Shown here: positions 49,254-64,000 of the stretch, piece after piece
Position numbering within the stretch: the stretch's first letter is position 1
Layout of the letters: every line of letters starts with the position of its first letter
NCBI GenBank assembly: GCA_021234155.1
Contig: JAJEKV010000020.1
Span: forward strand, 1,845,275 to 1,909,274
Source of the DNA: Isoetes taiwanensis
Lineage: Eukaryota; Streptophyta; Lycopodiopsida; Isoetales; Isoetaceae
DNA: 64,000 nucleotides
Reading direction: 5' to 3'
Notes under the pieces: model-generated
What the model was told of the DNA's origin: nothing
What the model saw: only the letters and a program-made list of their open reading frames with translations
Databases searched by the model: none
Position numbers and translations under genes: made by a program

Positions 49254-49267
49254 AGACCTGATGGTCT
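49254..49267 (+). repeat. LINE L2 3' stem-loop
   Basis: AGACC-TGAT-GGTCT, five perfect pairs, followed by catagacgtg and the A/T-rich tail. Confidence 0.75.
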
Positions 49268-49301
49268 CATAGACGTGATTTATAAAACATTTCATTTCAT
49301 T

Positions 49302-49352
49302 TCTCTCTCCCTCCCTCCCTCCCTCCCTCCCTCCCTCTCTCTCTCTCTCTCT
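49302..49352 (+). repeat. (TC)n/(CCCT)n microsatellite 3
   Basis: Tract of TCTC, then CCCT units, then TC units, between L2 and L3. The first base after it is four bases before the L3 ORF1 start codon. Confidence 0.95.
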
Positions 49353-49356
49353 GGCG

Positions 49357-50532
49357 ATGGCGACTAGGGCAAAGAAAATCGTGGGCAAGAAAACAGAGGG
49401 GGCAGGGTCCCCTTCTGGTCTGTCGAAAGTTGGGAGTGGAGGAAAAGATAAAAACTCTGTTGTTGAAGGAGATTTGCAGGTTGCGGCAGGGGAGGTTGAC
49501 CCAAAGGGCCCGTTGGGGCCACCTGATGTAAAACGTCCAAAGAACGGGGAGATGAAATCGATCGCGAGGGGGCGACTTGTCTTTGCCGTGAATGGGAAAA
49601 AAGCCCCCGGGACTACACGATGCAAGCCAACCAGCAAATTTGGGCTGGAATCGAATTGTGCAACGCAGCGGGGGTTTTAGTCCTTGGCTGCTAAAACAGG
49701 GGCTTCTACCCCTTCGGCTGCAGCAGGAGAAACAGGGGGTTCTGTCCCTTGGAATGCAGGAACAGGGCTAAGTTTGCTTCAGCAAAATGGGTTGCAGCAG
49801 CACGATCTTGGGAGTCTTATGGTAAATTTGAACCTGGTAATTCTCAAATTGATGGAGACATTGGATCAAATGCAGAAGGAGGCAGCAAGAAAAGACTCTG
49901 AAACAGTAAGTGCTCTTCAGCAAATTTCCAATTCATTGGTTGATTTAAAACAGGAAAATGGGTCTTTGAAAGAAGAGATTGTAGCTTTGAGAGCAGAACT
50001 GAAACATGAAAATGCTAATCTTAAGGAGGAGATCACCGCTCTAAAGAAAAGGGAAACAGAATTTTTAAGTGATGATGATGAAGAAGACACAGGGGAAACT
50101 ATTAAAGAAGTGGTGGACAAACTAAATTTAAGGATGAATGATATCTTGGAGATGCAGGAAAGGCAGAAACGAGCACTTAATTTGAGGATTGCAGGTTTAC
50201 CAGAGATGGAGAATGAAGATACAAAGAATGAAGTTGCTAATTTCTTTACCGCACAGATGAAACTTGAAGGGATAGAAATAGAGGATGCTTTCAGGGCAGG
50301 CCCAAAAGGAGCTAAACCACGGAATGTAGTGGTCAAATTCTCTAATCGTCATAGCAAAATTAAGGTGTTGCAGAAAAAGATGGAATTGAAAGGAGAGAAT
50401 ATCTGGATTAATGAAGATCTCACTAAGGAGCAATATGAGAATCACAAGATAGAAATTCAGAAATTTAAGGCTGCTAAGCAGAGCAATAAGAAGGCATTTT
50501 GGAAGAATGGGAAGGTGCTAGTCTCGGACTAG
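49357..50532 (+). pseudogene. LINE L3 ORF1 (coiled-coil, RRM-like RNA-binding)
   Basis: ORF1 begins MATRAKKIVGKKTEG, with a basic N-terminus (about 100 residues), and is broken by TAG at 49678-49680. The same frame then continues to 50532. A Gln/Lys/Glu coiled coil (about 49840-50060: LKQENGSLKEEIVALRAEL) is followed by an acidic DDDEED patch. An L1-ORF1p-like domain follows: ALNLRIAGLPEMENED, then VVVKFSNRHSK, LKGENIWINEDLT. In L1-type LINEs this protein trimerises, coats the RNA and acts as a chaperone. Apart from the one stop the reading is complete. L5 carries the homologous ORF1 (start 55066). Confidence 0.85.
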
Positions 50533-50553
50533 GAAAAAGAGGCCATCAGGATT

Positions 50554-53500
50554 ATGGCATGGAACATAAACCAATTGAGTACTGGAAAGGTTCACTCGAT
50601 GGGGGATGTTCTAGCATCAGTAGACTTAGCCTTCTTTTTAGAAACATGGGAGCACGAGGAATATGGATTGCCAGACATTCCGGGGTTTTGTTTGTTACAT
50701 TCCCGGTATGGAACAAAGAAAGGTTGGAGGCGAAGAGGATATGGAGGGGTTGCTTGCTATATCAGAGATGAATTAAAACATGTTGTTGCCGTAGTAAAAG
50801 ACTCAAAGCAGTATATATGGGTGGAGTTGCTTGGAAAGGACCGAAAGATGTTTATTGCAGTGGTGTTATTTCCGCCTTTAAAGCAACAAACTTATAATAT
50901 GTATAACTTGGATATGGAGGACCCATTTATGACACTTGAGCAAGATATATCTTCTTTTTTGTCCAGGGGCGAAGTGGTGCTTATGGGAGATTTTAATGGT
51001 AGAACGGCGAGAAAGCAGGCAGCAATAGCAAGTGCATGTGGAGATCCAATGTGGATGGAGCAGCTGGATGAAAGGGAATTGGGAGACATTGGGTGGAGCC
51101 GCACTTCAATGGATATGGACCAGTGGCCTTCGCCTATGGGTACCGCCCTGTTGAACATGTATAGTGGTTTGAATTTACTACTGTATATGGTACTAAAAGT
51201 TTTCCAGACACTGCCAAATGCACATGCCGAGGTAAAAGTGTAGTGGATTATTTTATTGCAGCAGCACATTTTGTAAATGATGTCACCTACTTGCAAATCC
51301 TAGATGAGAGAAGTGAATCGGACCATGTACCAATTATTGCTTCTATCAGAACCTCTTGTGTGATACAGGATGAGGTACAGGCTAATCCTAATAGCCCGGG
51401 GCGTATTTATGTAGTGGAAAGAAAGAAAGATTCTTACCTTAGCATATTTGAGGAGCGTTGTGAGCAGGTAGTATGGCCTAAGGGGGCGGATGAGATAAGC
51501 ACTCTCTTGACCTCTTTGATCACTGACACTGCACAGACATGTTTTTCTTCTGGTCGTAGGCGGAAAGGTTTGCCTTGCAATGGCTGGTTTGATATGGAGT
51601 GCAAGATAAAAAGAAAGCAGTATAAGGATGCAAAGGGGGAAATTCGGGGGCAATTGATCAAAGAGTTTAAGACTCTTACTAAAGCAAAGAAGAGGGTTTT
51701 CTTGCAACGCAAACAAGAGGAGTTGGTTGGGAGTTTGTTGGTAGATCCCTTTAAGTTTTGGAAGAAGCTTAAGCAAGGTAAACATGAAACACCCCTGTTC
51801 AGTGCAAGTGCCTTGCTAGATCAAGTAAAGAAATTATATCATGTGGAAGGTCTGCAAGATGAATGGCAGGGCAGGGAATGTGATTTGGTTTTCTCATATG
51901 AGGATGTTCAATGGGGGCTTAACAAGTTGGCAAACAGGAAGGCAGCAGATTCCACGGGATAAGTGGCAGAACTCTTGAAGTGGGCAGGACAAAAAATGGT
52001 AGAGGGGCTTACACTAATGTTTAATGCAGCGGTCAAAGAGGGATTTCCTTCATCGTGGCAAAATAATCAGTAGTGCCCATTCATAAAGCGGTGATAAAAG
52101 CGATCCCAACAACTTCTGAGAATGATTATGGTTAGTAATTTGTTTGCTAAGTTGTATGCCACAATTGTTGAACATAAGATTAGCATGTGGGCGAGAGATG
52201 CATGGTGTGTCGGGGGCTAAGGGTCGGCGGGGTTTTACCTCGAGAAATCACAATAGATCACCTTGTTACTTTTAGGGCCATGATAGATCTTTGTCAAAGG
52301 GATCGCAAAACCTTTGTTTGCCACGTTTGTGGATTGCACTAAGGCTTTTGACCGCGGTTTGTAGGGGCAATCTACGGACTAGCTTGGAACGCATAAATGT
52401 GCCTATAGAATATAGAGATCTTTGTGAGATTGCTATATGAGAAAGTGTTGGTTACACTATTTACTCCATTTATTGAAAGAGTGTGATGAGGCGTTGGGAT
52501 CGAACAACATGGGCGTTAAAAGGGGATGTCCTATGTCGCCATAGCGCTCTTTGGTATATTTATTGATGAATTAGAAGAGTGGATACAAGAACATGGAGGG
52601 AGGGACTCCCTTGGGCAAGGCTATGTTGTTCTCTTGCTTTTATATGCAGATGATATTTATCTTGTCGCCTGAAGCAAGGAGGGATGCAAAAGACACTTGG
52701 GCGCTTTGGCTTCTTTACGTGATGCTAAGGGATTGCGGTGAATATAGAGCAAAACTAAGGTGGTGATTTTTGGGACAACGTTGGATAAAAACTATGAGTT
52801 CTTTTATAAGGGCAATTCAGTGGAGATTTCTACATCTTACAAATATTTGGGGATCATAGTAGATAAAAATTTCAGATGGAATCAAACAATAGAGCAAAAG
52901 AATAAATGGAGGGCTCAAGGCCTTTTTGCTATCTTGAGAGGAAATGTGTTAAAGGCGGATATATGGAGATTGATTTAAAAGAATGCTATTCAAGACTCTA
53001 GTGCGGCGGTTGTGCTTTATGGGTGTGAAGTATGGGGACCAGGCTTATCTTTAGAGTGTGGCAAAAAAATTGAAAAGGTGCAAAAGAAATTCACGCATCG
53101 AGCTTGGAGTTAAAATGCAAACTCCATATGAAATGATGTTAGCGAGAAATCGCGGTATGTTGCCCTTAGAATGTGAAGCTTTATGCCAATTTTTAACCTA
53201 CTTGAGCAAAGTAGGCGGTCTTGATGAAACTAGTCTCCCTCGTTTGGCTTTGAAGGAGTCTTTCGACCGAGGCTGGTATGCAGAAGGTATGGTGTGGTTA
53301 AGAAAATGGGGGCTCAGTATTGAGGACCTTGAAGCGTAATAAAGGGCGGATTAGGGAATGGGTTGGGGAGACGATCCTGTCGGAGTTGGTCTAGACCAGG
53401 CACAAAGATGTTGCATTACAGAGAGCAAATGAACCCAATGTTGCGGGAGATGGATTATCTTAATGGCAATATCTCTACCAAAAAAAGACATGTTATTTGC

Positions 53501-53880
53501 AGGATGAGGTTGAGTGCACATCACCTAAACGTTGAGGTGGGGGCGATGGCGGGGTATAGCACGTGAGCATAGACTTTGTCGAACTGCTTGAACAAATGAA
53601 GTTGAGGATGAAGAACATGTGATTCTCAAGTGTCCAGCATACCAAACTTTGAGGAGTAGGTTTGAGATTGGGGTTTCTACTCTTGTTGCTTTTTTCAGAT
53701 TGCCAGCAACCCGAGTTGCGAGTTTTTTATTGGATTTGTTACAAATGAGGGAGACGGTTATCAAAGTATCTAGGGATATTATTAGTGATGGAGAGGAGAG
53801 CGAGCTTGATGATGAGCCTCTTTGTGAGGCCTTATCACAAGAAGATATTTTTGATTTTGAAAATGTTTTTCTAGACGTCT
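50554..53880 (+). pseudogene. LINE L3 ORF2: endonuclease, RT, C-terminal region
   Basis: Starts MAWNINQLSTGK at 50554, 22 bases after ORF1. The APE-like endonuclease shows FFLETWEHEEYG, GGVACYIRDEL, LMGDFNGR (50986-51003 for GDFNGR) and, after a frameshift near 51241, RSESDHVPI (SDH about 51318-51326), the C-terminal catalytic Asp-His of this nuclease class. A linker with KKLKQGKHETPLF ends at a TAA (51960-51962). The RT follows but is shattered by small indels. Recognisable pieces are the YADD-like region near 52650, YKYLGIIVDKNFRW (about 52840), LYGCEVWGPGL (about 53015) and RLSAHHLNVEVG (about 53510). It cannot be active. Confidence 0.85.
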
Positions 53881-53883
53881 CAT

Positions 53884-53897
53884 AGACCTGATGGTCT
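53884..53897 (+). repeat. LINE L3 3' stem-loop
   Basis: AGACC-TGAT-GGTCT, identical to L2, then caaaagacggattaatacatttcac and TTCAC repeats leading into (TC)n. Confidence 0.75.
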
Positions 53898-53933
53898 CAA
53901 AAGACGGATTAATACATTTCACTTCACTTCACT

Positions 53934-53952
53934 TCTCTCTCTCTCTCTCTCC
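53934..53952 (+). repeat. (TC)n microsatellite 4, between L3 and L4
   Basis: Short, about nine TC units. The LINE L4 reading starts directly after it. Confidence 0.95.
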
Positions 53953-54992
53953 AGTTGTTGATGTATGCAGACGATGTAGTCCTCATTTCACGTTCTAAAA
54001 CTCAAATGCAGCAACACCTAAACAGTTTGGCTACTTTTTGTGACCGCACGGGAATGCAAGTGAATTTGGAAAAGACGCATGTGATGACAGTAGGGGTGCT
54101 GAAACAAGAGCAGAGCTTTGAATATAAAGAGACCAAGGTAACAGTATGTGACACATATAAATATTTGGGACTTATTTTTCATAGGAACCACCGATGGAAC
54201 ACTTGTATCGCACAGAGGATAACCGGAGGTCAGAAGGCATTGTACGCTTTGCAAAGCATGTGCAGGAGGATTCGCCTATGGTCCTGGGACCTAAAGGTAA
54301 AATTATTTAAAGCTTTAGTGCAAAGTGTAATTCTTTATGGATGTGAGATCTGGGGACCTAGCCTTCCTCAATGTTTGTGGAAAGATATTGAGCAAGTGTT
54401 GAAAAAATTTTTACGCTTGGAATTAGGAATAAAGGCACAGACTCCATATACCATGATGCTAACAGAAAGCGGATTACCATTGGAGGGTGAAGCCCTTATT
54501 AGATGTGTCATATACATGAGAAAAGTATTGATGATGGATAATTCCAGGATGACTTATCAGGCATTGATAGCTTCAGAAGAAAAAGGTATATGGCATGATG
54601 TCAAGAGATGGCTATATAAATGGGGAATTCTGTGGGATGAGATGATGGCAATAGACCCGAATGATATAAGAGCGTGGTTATCAGAACAGATATTTAAAAA
54701 ACTATGGTCCCAACCGAAGACAAAGATGATTCTTTATCGGCTGAATATTAATCCAAAGTCTGGAGCCGTGAGATACCTACAGGGATAATCTCTCTATCAA
54801 AAGAGACACGCAATCTGTAGAATAAGATTGAGCTCCCATCATTTGGGGGTCGAGGTAGGGAGATGGGGTGATATAATTCCAAGAGATAAGAGATACTGTT
54901 GAGGATGCAGAAACTCATCTACTATTCTATGATGATATATGAATACTTGTTGTCTAATAGGCCTTAGAGGCCTCCCACAGACATAATAAACA
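53953..54992 (+). mobile_element. LINE L4, 5'-truncated inside RT motif C
   Basis: The frame 53955-54788 (277 codons) starts at LMYADDVVLISRS (YADD 53964-53975), so 5' truncation is just before motif C. It contains KTHVMTVG, TYKYLGLIFHRNHRW, the ILYGCEIWGPSL block and the C-terminal region to YLQG and a stop (54786). After a frameshift the LSSHHLGVEVGRW segment follows. The 3' end has the stem-loop AGGCC-TTAGA-GGCCT (54959-54973), then acataataaacac and (TC)n. Confidence 0.9.
54959..54973 (+). repeat. LINE L4 3' stem-loop, compensatory variant
   Basis: AGGCC/GGCCT stem: the third pair is G-C where L1-L3 have A-T. Five-base loop. Confidence 0.7.
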
Positions 54993-55015
54993 CTCTCTCT
55001 CTCTCTCTCTCTCTC
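54993..55015 (+). repeat. (TC)n microsatellite 5, between L4 and L5
   Basis: About eleven TC units. Confidence 0.95.
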
Positions 55016-60290
<5,275 letters not shown>

Positions 60291-60718
60291 CAAACGTTAA
60301 GGAATCTTGGATGGTCTAGCAGAATCTACATAAAACATCAGGAAATCTATGAGAATCTCAAAGGAATAGTGCATAATCTAGCAGAATCTCCGTAGGAGTC
60401 TAGGAATCAAGGGAACCTTCATGAAGTTTCATAAAAATTTAGACCTAATGTTAACGAACATTGTGTCGTCCTTCAGATTCCCTTTGAGCTTTTCAAGGAG
60501 CTCTCTTACATGGAATCCCTTAGATTTTAAGAGAATCTAGGAATGTTTGTCGAATTCATTAATTGAGTTTGGCTTTGATCTCCCCAGCTAAGGTGGCGTT
60601 GACTTGCAATGCACATTTAGAATTTAGAATTTCGACTTCTTGGATTATACTAGAAATTAATTATTAATAAAAATAACCATCTTTCATGCTTATTAATTCA
60701 TACAAAAGTTCGATAACA
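60291..60718. other. Degenerate repeats of agaatct type
   Basis: The word agaatct/ggaatct recurs many times between 60281 and 60550 without a fixed period. No gene recognised. Confidence 0.4.
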
Positions 60719-60997
60719 GCTCTTGGAGTTCAACCACTTCCTTGCGTTTGCACTCATTTTTTACTTACCAAGGTTTCAGCCATGCAGTTTCATGTATACA
60801 ACCTGTTTGAACTATATTACAATTGCTTGCCATCATATTATTACTTCTTTATGATAAGAGCTCTTACTAGAATTCAACCACTTCCTTGCTTTTGCACTCA
60901 TTCCGACTTACCAAGGTTTCATCCATGGAGTTTCATGTATACAACGTGTTTGAACAATATTACAATTGCTTGCCATCATATTATTACTTCTTTATTG
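60719..60997 (+). repeat. Tandem duplication, about 141-bp unit, two copies
   Basis: gctcttgg-agttcaaccacttcctt at 60719 recurs at about 60860 with collinear landmarks (ttaccaaggtttca, agtttcatgtatacaac, attacaattgcttgccatc). Confidence 0.8.
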
Positions 60998-61069
60998 TTG
61001 TTTCTTTATAATCAATACTCCTTGCAGAATATTGCAATTGGGATTATACAGTCCTTAAATAATAAAAGA

Positions 61070-61521
61070 CTTGTCTATCTATATATCTATCATGTACCAT
61101 GTGTGTATATATATCTTTCTATAGATATCATGCTAATGCATTTGTGACTGGTTGCATTGTGATGCTGAAATATTGGCCCCAAACCATGACCTTTGAGCTA
61201 TTATAACTATGTGACAGGTAAACTTACAGCAGCAGCGAATTGTCTTTAAACTAAGTATAAGATGTGTTTTCGAAACAGGATTCTAGATTGCCAAGAACAC
61301 TGCAATGCTTAACACATCATTCCTTTAAGAGAGCGCTTGCAGTTGCTTTAACTTTGCATATATTATAATTATACCTCAAAATACACAACATATGTTTGCT
61401 AGCCTTACATGGCGCAATGCTCCATTCAAACATGCTCGAGTGTGCATGAGCATTAAAAAGTAACACATTTTTCTGTTCTAAATTGACAAAGACAAGCCAA
61501 AGTGATCTAGTCAAGCATTTG
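61070..61521 (-). other. 3' flank of the intact IRG-like gene
   Basis: Collinear with 11310-11752 downstream of copy D. It presumably contains the 3' UTR and polyadenylation region; on the minus strand no single AATAAA stands out. Confidence 0.6.
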
Positions 61522-62681
61522 TTACATAAGCCGCTTTGGATTTGCAGAACTGCAGAACGCTCTCTGTTTCTGTTTTTGAAGTCTTATGTTCTTCATAGCC
61601 TCCTGCATACCTGAACGCCAAGTTATGTAATAATATCAATGTATGCCAGTGATTAAAGTACATCTAAAATATGGGAGAGGGCACTGACCAGTTAAATGAG
61701 GGAATCGAGCTGCTCCTGTTTTTAACAGAAATTCCATAGCCAACTTTTCATCCATGCATTCGATGCTTGTATAATATGCTGGTTTTTTAGAGGAGAAAAA
61801 CCGGCTGCTAACGATTAGAATGTCAATATCTTTCAAACCAGCCTTGAGCATTTCATGAAGGAAGTTTTTCTTCACTTTATTACGAAATTCAGCTGCAGCC
61901 TCCGTCATGGTTATATCCTTCTCAAGAGCTAAAATTTGGAGGTGCAAATCTGCTTTCGATCGGATGAATACAACTGGTTTATTAGCTTCCTGGGTTTGTT
62001 TTGCAATTTGAAGGTCGATCTCCAGTATGCGATCTCCAGTAACGATAAAAACAGCATCGAAAGCATAAAGCGCCTTATCTTCGTAGTATGTTGATACTGG
62101 ATGGTCTATGGTGCCTGCGCCAGGCAGATCCCAGATTATCAACCTAGGAATATTTGGATGTGGAAACGGCTTTGAAACAGAAGTACATTCCACCAGATCT
62201 ACTTCTGCTGCTCCTGCTCATATAATCCAGAAACAAAAAAAACAAATGGTTAAGTATGACAGGTTATAATTTTAAAGGCATTACGATTTATCAGAGCATC
62301 ACCTTCGGCGCCTCGTTCTAACCCCAGAAACGCATTAACCAGAGAAGATTTGCCTACCCCAGCCTGCCCTGTTACAGCATAGTTGAATTTGTTAACGTTA
62401 TCTATACCCAATTTTTTTATGTTGGCTTCACGCTGTTTTACTAGTTCATGTAACCTCTGTTTCTCCTTTTTCAGTGCATCCATTGCAGCTTCTGTTTTTA
62501 TGTTGTCCAGTTCATCCCTCAACTTCATAATCTCAGCCTCCGTCTCCTGTTGCCTGGCTTTTATATCATCGGAGGCTTCCGTTTCAGGCTGATGACGACT
62601 GAAGAATTGAAATATCTTTTCAATAAGAGCTCCAAGAACGGCTCCGGCAGCGCCCATTGCCAGTGTGACAGAATTTCCCAT
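61522..62681 (-). CDS. IRG-like dynamin-related GTPase, intact three-exon gene (copy C)
   Basis: Exon 1 62285-62681, exon 2 61689-62213, exon 3 61522-61610, joined by GT-AG introns of 71 and 78 bp. Total 1011 nt, 336 residues, no internal stop. Residues 5-27 are hydrophobic/amphipathic (LAMGAAGAVLGALIEKIFQF), likely membrane-associating. Residues 35-90 form a Lys/Glu coiled coil. The GTPase domain has G1 GQAGVGKS (105-112), G3 DLPG (161-164), G4 SKAD (218-221) and a G5-like VSSR (267-270). The HPNIP-x-LIIWDLPGAG context is characteristic of immunity-related GTPases, which in animals act at pathogen-vacuole and organelle membranes. The C-terminal helical part is short and basic (KNIRLQKQKQRAF) compared with animal IRGs of 400 or more residues. 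Function in plants is unknown to me. A 213-bp MITE sits six bases before the ATG. Expression is not shown. Confidence 0.8.
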
Positions 62682-62687
62682 CTAACT

Positions 62688-62900
62688 CAGGGCTCCAGAT
62701 TAGGGGGGTTCCTCCCCAGAATTTCCGGTTGAAGTTGTTAAAATCCGGTTTCTTTAATAGATGCCGGAAAATTTCCGGTCAAAATTTAGTAAAATCCTTG
62801 TTAAATCCGGCAAATTAGAGGATATTTTCTGAAAAATCCGGTAAGTACCAACAAATCACGGCATTTTTCCGGTTTAAGCAAAATCTAATCTGGAGGCCTG
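62688..62900. mobile_element. hAT-type MITE in the 5' leader of the IRG-like gene
   Basis: 213 bp bounded by perfect 8-bp direct repeats ATCTAACT (62680-62687 and 62901-62908). Terminal inverted repeats are CAGGGCTCCAGATTAG and, reverse-complemented at the right end, CAGGCCTCCAGATTAG. CAGGG-type ends with 8-bp target duplications are the hallmark of hAT elements. Copy B shows the empty site. The interior has several ccggt/accgg-like words and no coding capacity. The left target duplication includes the T and A of the start codon context (ATG at 62679-62681). Confidence 0.9.
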
Positions 62901-62908
62901 ATCTAACT

Positions 62909-63110
62909 AAAACCTCTCTGCTCGCTAAGCTTCTCTGCCTGCACCTTTTAACCTCAACTTGCTAATTAATTCTCCCGCCCTTAGGATTTCCAGCGAGCTT
63001 CACTTTATCTCCCTATGCTCAAAGCCGGATGCGAATCATCAATGTGAATTATTTGCATTTATGACAGGCAGCTTCTCCAACGATTCAGCCCCTGAAATTC
63101 AAGTAACGGA
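62909..63110 (-). promoter_or_regulatory. Leader/promoter region of the IRG-like gene
   Basis: Conserved with the regions upstream of copies A and B (landmarks ctctctgctcgctaa, ctaattaattctcccgcc, ctccctatgctcaaagccgg). Conservation ends at about 63110. A discrete TATA box or start site cannot be fixed by eye. Confidence 0.5.
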
Positions 63111-63152
63111 GTTAGACCCCTCGGAGAGGTCTAACCGTTGCTTCGATCGGCT

Positions 63153-63206
63153 CCCAGAAAATTCGTTCGCTTAAGCGAACCCAGAAAATTCGTTCGCTTA
63201 AGCGAA
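63153..63206. repeat. 27-bp tandem repeat with palindromic core
   Basis: Two identical 27-bp units, each containing TTCGCTTAAGCGAA, a perfect 14-base palindrome. A third, diverged palindrome, ttcgcccaagcgaa, lies at about 63250. Confidence 0.9.
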
Positions 63207-63279
63207 CCCACGGATGTTGACGTGGCGCTGAGGTGGCACTACCCACCGGGTTCGCCCAAGCGAACCCAAACCAGGGTTA

Positions 63280-63515
63280 AGCCAGAGGCTTCGATTCTCC
63301 ATAAATTCATACACAAGGAGTTTTCTTTTATTATCTACATAGAAACCAAGCAATCCTACAATATGAGGAGAGTTGATCTTGCCCTCGTTTTGGAACTCTC
63401 TTTCACCTAAATGGGCTGTATCAAGTCTTTTAACAAAGAATTTCTTGACCATTTTTCGAGAATCCTTTGAAAACAGAACCAAATCCACCTTGTCCAAGCT
63501 TTACGGCATCACTAA
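63280..63515 (-). pseudogene. Receptor-like kinase fragment (kinase subdomains I-V)
   Basis: Read on the minus strand, the sequence shows a glycine-rich loop, LGQGGFGSVFKGFSKNG. After a frameshift comes VKRLD with the ATP-binding Lys of subdomain II, then GEREFQNE, SPHIVGLLGFY and KLLVYEFMENRSL (subdomain V hinge). This order is typical of plant receptor-like/cytoplasmic kinases. The fragment stops at about 63280, before the catalytic loop (HRD) and DFG. The frameshift near 63445 and truncation make it a pseudogene. It lies immediately beyond the palindromic tandem repeat and may have been brought in with it. Confidence 0.85.
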
Positions 63516-64000
63516 AACTGCGGTGGCCTTTTTAGGCATGCGTAAGAAAATTTATGAAGCTTTAGAGAAGGAACCACATCACGAGGGGCTCGTTTTATGA
63601 GCTCTAAGCCTTCCGTGAAGAAAAAGAAGCACAAAACAAGCGAGAATAACGGCGGGCTCCGCCTCCTATGGCCAATCCCAAAACCAAGCTCGTCTATGGT
63701 CTTGCCTAAGAAGACCCAGTTGGTTTGTGCCCTAGATTCAACCTTGTGAGAAAAAGCATGGTGGGTCGTGGCATTTTTTCTGGCTATGGCGAGGCCGGGC
63801 GTTGGAGCGCCTACGGAAGCCTCGATGGCATGATCCGTACAAAGCCTTCACAAATCTCATATTATTTTAACCATGCATGAATCATCCGCCGTGCCCTTGA
63901 TTCGATCAGCAATGCGTGCTCTCAGTGCTGCAGATCCTTTGCTCGAGAAAACGGAGGATCTCCCTACGCTAGAGGCGTGGGGCGGACCACGGTTGCCCGC
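63516..64000. other. Window end, unassigned
   Basis: GC content rises here. A plus-strand frame at about 63873-64000 (MHESSAVPLIRSAMRALSAA) is open to the window edge and might be the start of an exon, but has no recognised motif. Confidence 0.3.

Larger units (their letters stand above)
49353..53933 (+). mobile_element. LINE L3, full-length copy with ORF1 and ORF2
   Basis: About 4.6 kb from the (TC)n edge, with only four bases before the ORF1 ATG (49357), to the 3' stem-loop (53884-53897) and tail. ORF1 then ORF2 with endonuclease, RT and C-terminal region give the complete order. ORFs are interrupted. From about 52060 to 53600 the sequence suddenly becomes full of one- to four-base indels, while 49353-52050 is nearly clean. 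Confidence 0.9.

Noticed and set aside
63250-63270. Sequence gggttcgcccaagcgaaccc as a possible tRNA T-loop
   Set aside because: It resembles GGTTC-type T-arms but is part of the palindromic repeat. No acceptor, D or anticodon arms can be placed around it.

Overview
This is a plant nuclear window that is almost entirely transposable elements and broken genes. The evidence is a PLS-type pentatricopeptide repeat (PPR) gene, an ER HSP90 (GRP94-type) fragment ending in KDEL, a receptor-kinase fragment, chromodomain Ty3/gypsy remnants, Helitrons, a hAT-type MITE and short GT-AG introns. The element mix would suit a fern or other large-genome land plant, but the species is inferred, not shown. I saw no rRNA, tRNA or CRISPR.

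The one gene that reads as intact is an IRG-like (immunity-related GTPase-like) GTPase on the minus strand at 61522-62681. It has three exons, 336 codons plus stop, and all junctions are in phase. Three other loci carry the same family. Copy A (3263-3889) is truncated. Copies B (17565-18477) and D (11753-12030) look like the 5' and 3' parts of one gene split by about 5.5 kb of inserted DNA. TEs sit around every copy: a Helitron in the leader of A, a terminal-inverted-repeat (TIR) element between B and D, a Helitron 3' of D, and a 213-bp hAT-type MITE six bases upstream of the start codon of the intact copy.

Layout: 1-3.3 kb has no recognisable gene. 3.3-7.7 kb holds IRG copy A, a minus-strand Helitron with a truncated Rep/helicase gene, and a 437-bp tandem duplication. 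7.7-11.3 kb is a complete-looking Helitron carrying a saccharopine-dehydrogenase-like fragment. 11.3-18.7 kb holds IRG D, a TIR element carrying GRP94 sequence, and IRG B. 18.7-24.2 kb holds a PPR pseudogene next to a second copy of the right half of that TIR element. 24.2-26.5 kb holds a LINE tail and a palindromic TIR element. 26.6-30 kb is a third Helitron filled with purine-rich DNA and a 520-bp foldback. 31.9-34.5 kb is an L1-like LINE inverted at its 5' part. 38.1-43.1 kb holds duplicated chromovirus integrase/chromodomain ends.

45-59.2 kb is a head-to-tail array of five related LINE copies, each bounded on both sides by (TC)n. All five, plus a sixth copy at 24.9 kb, end in a small stem-loop whose base pairs change in a compensatory way. 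This looks like a microsatellite-targeting plant LINE family and is the most novel signal here. 59.2-61.5 kb is mostly non-coding and leads into the intact IRG-like gene, a palindromic tandem repeat and a kinase fragment.
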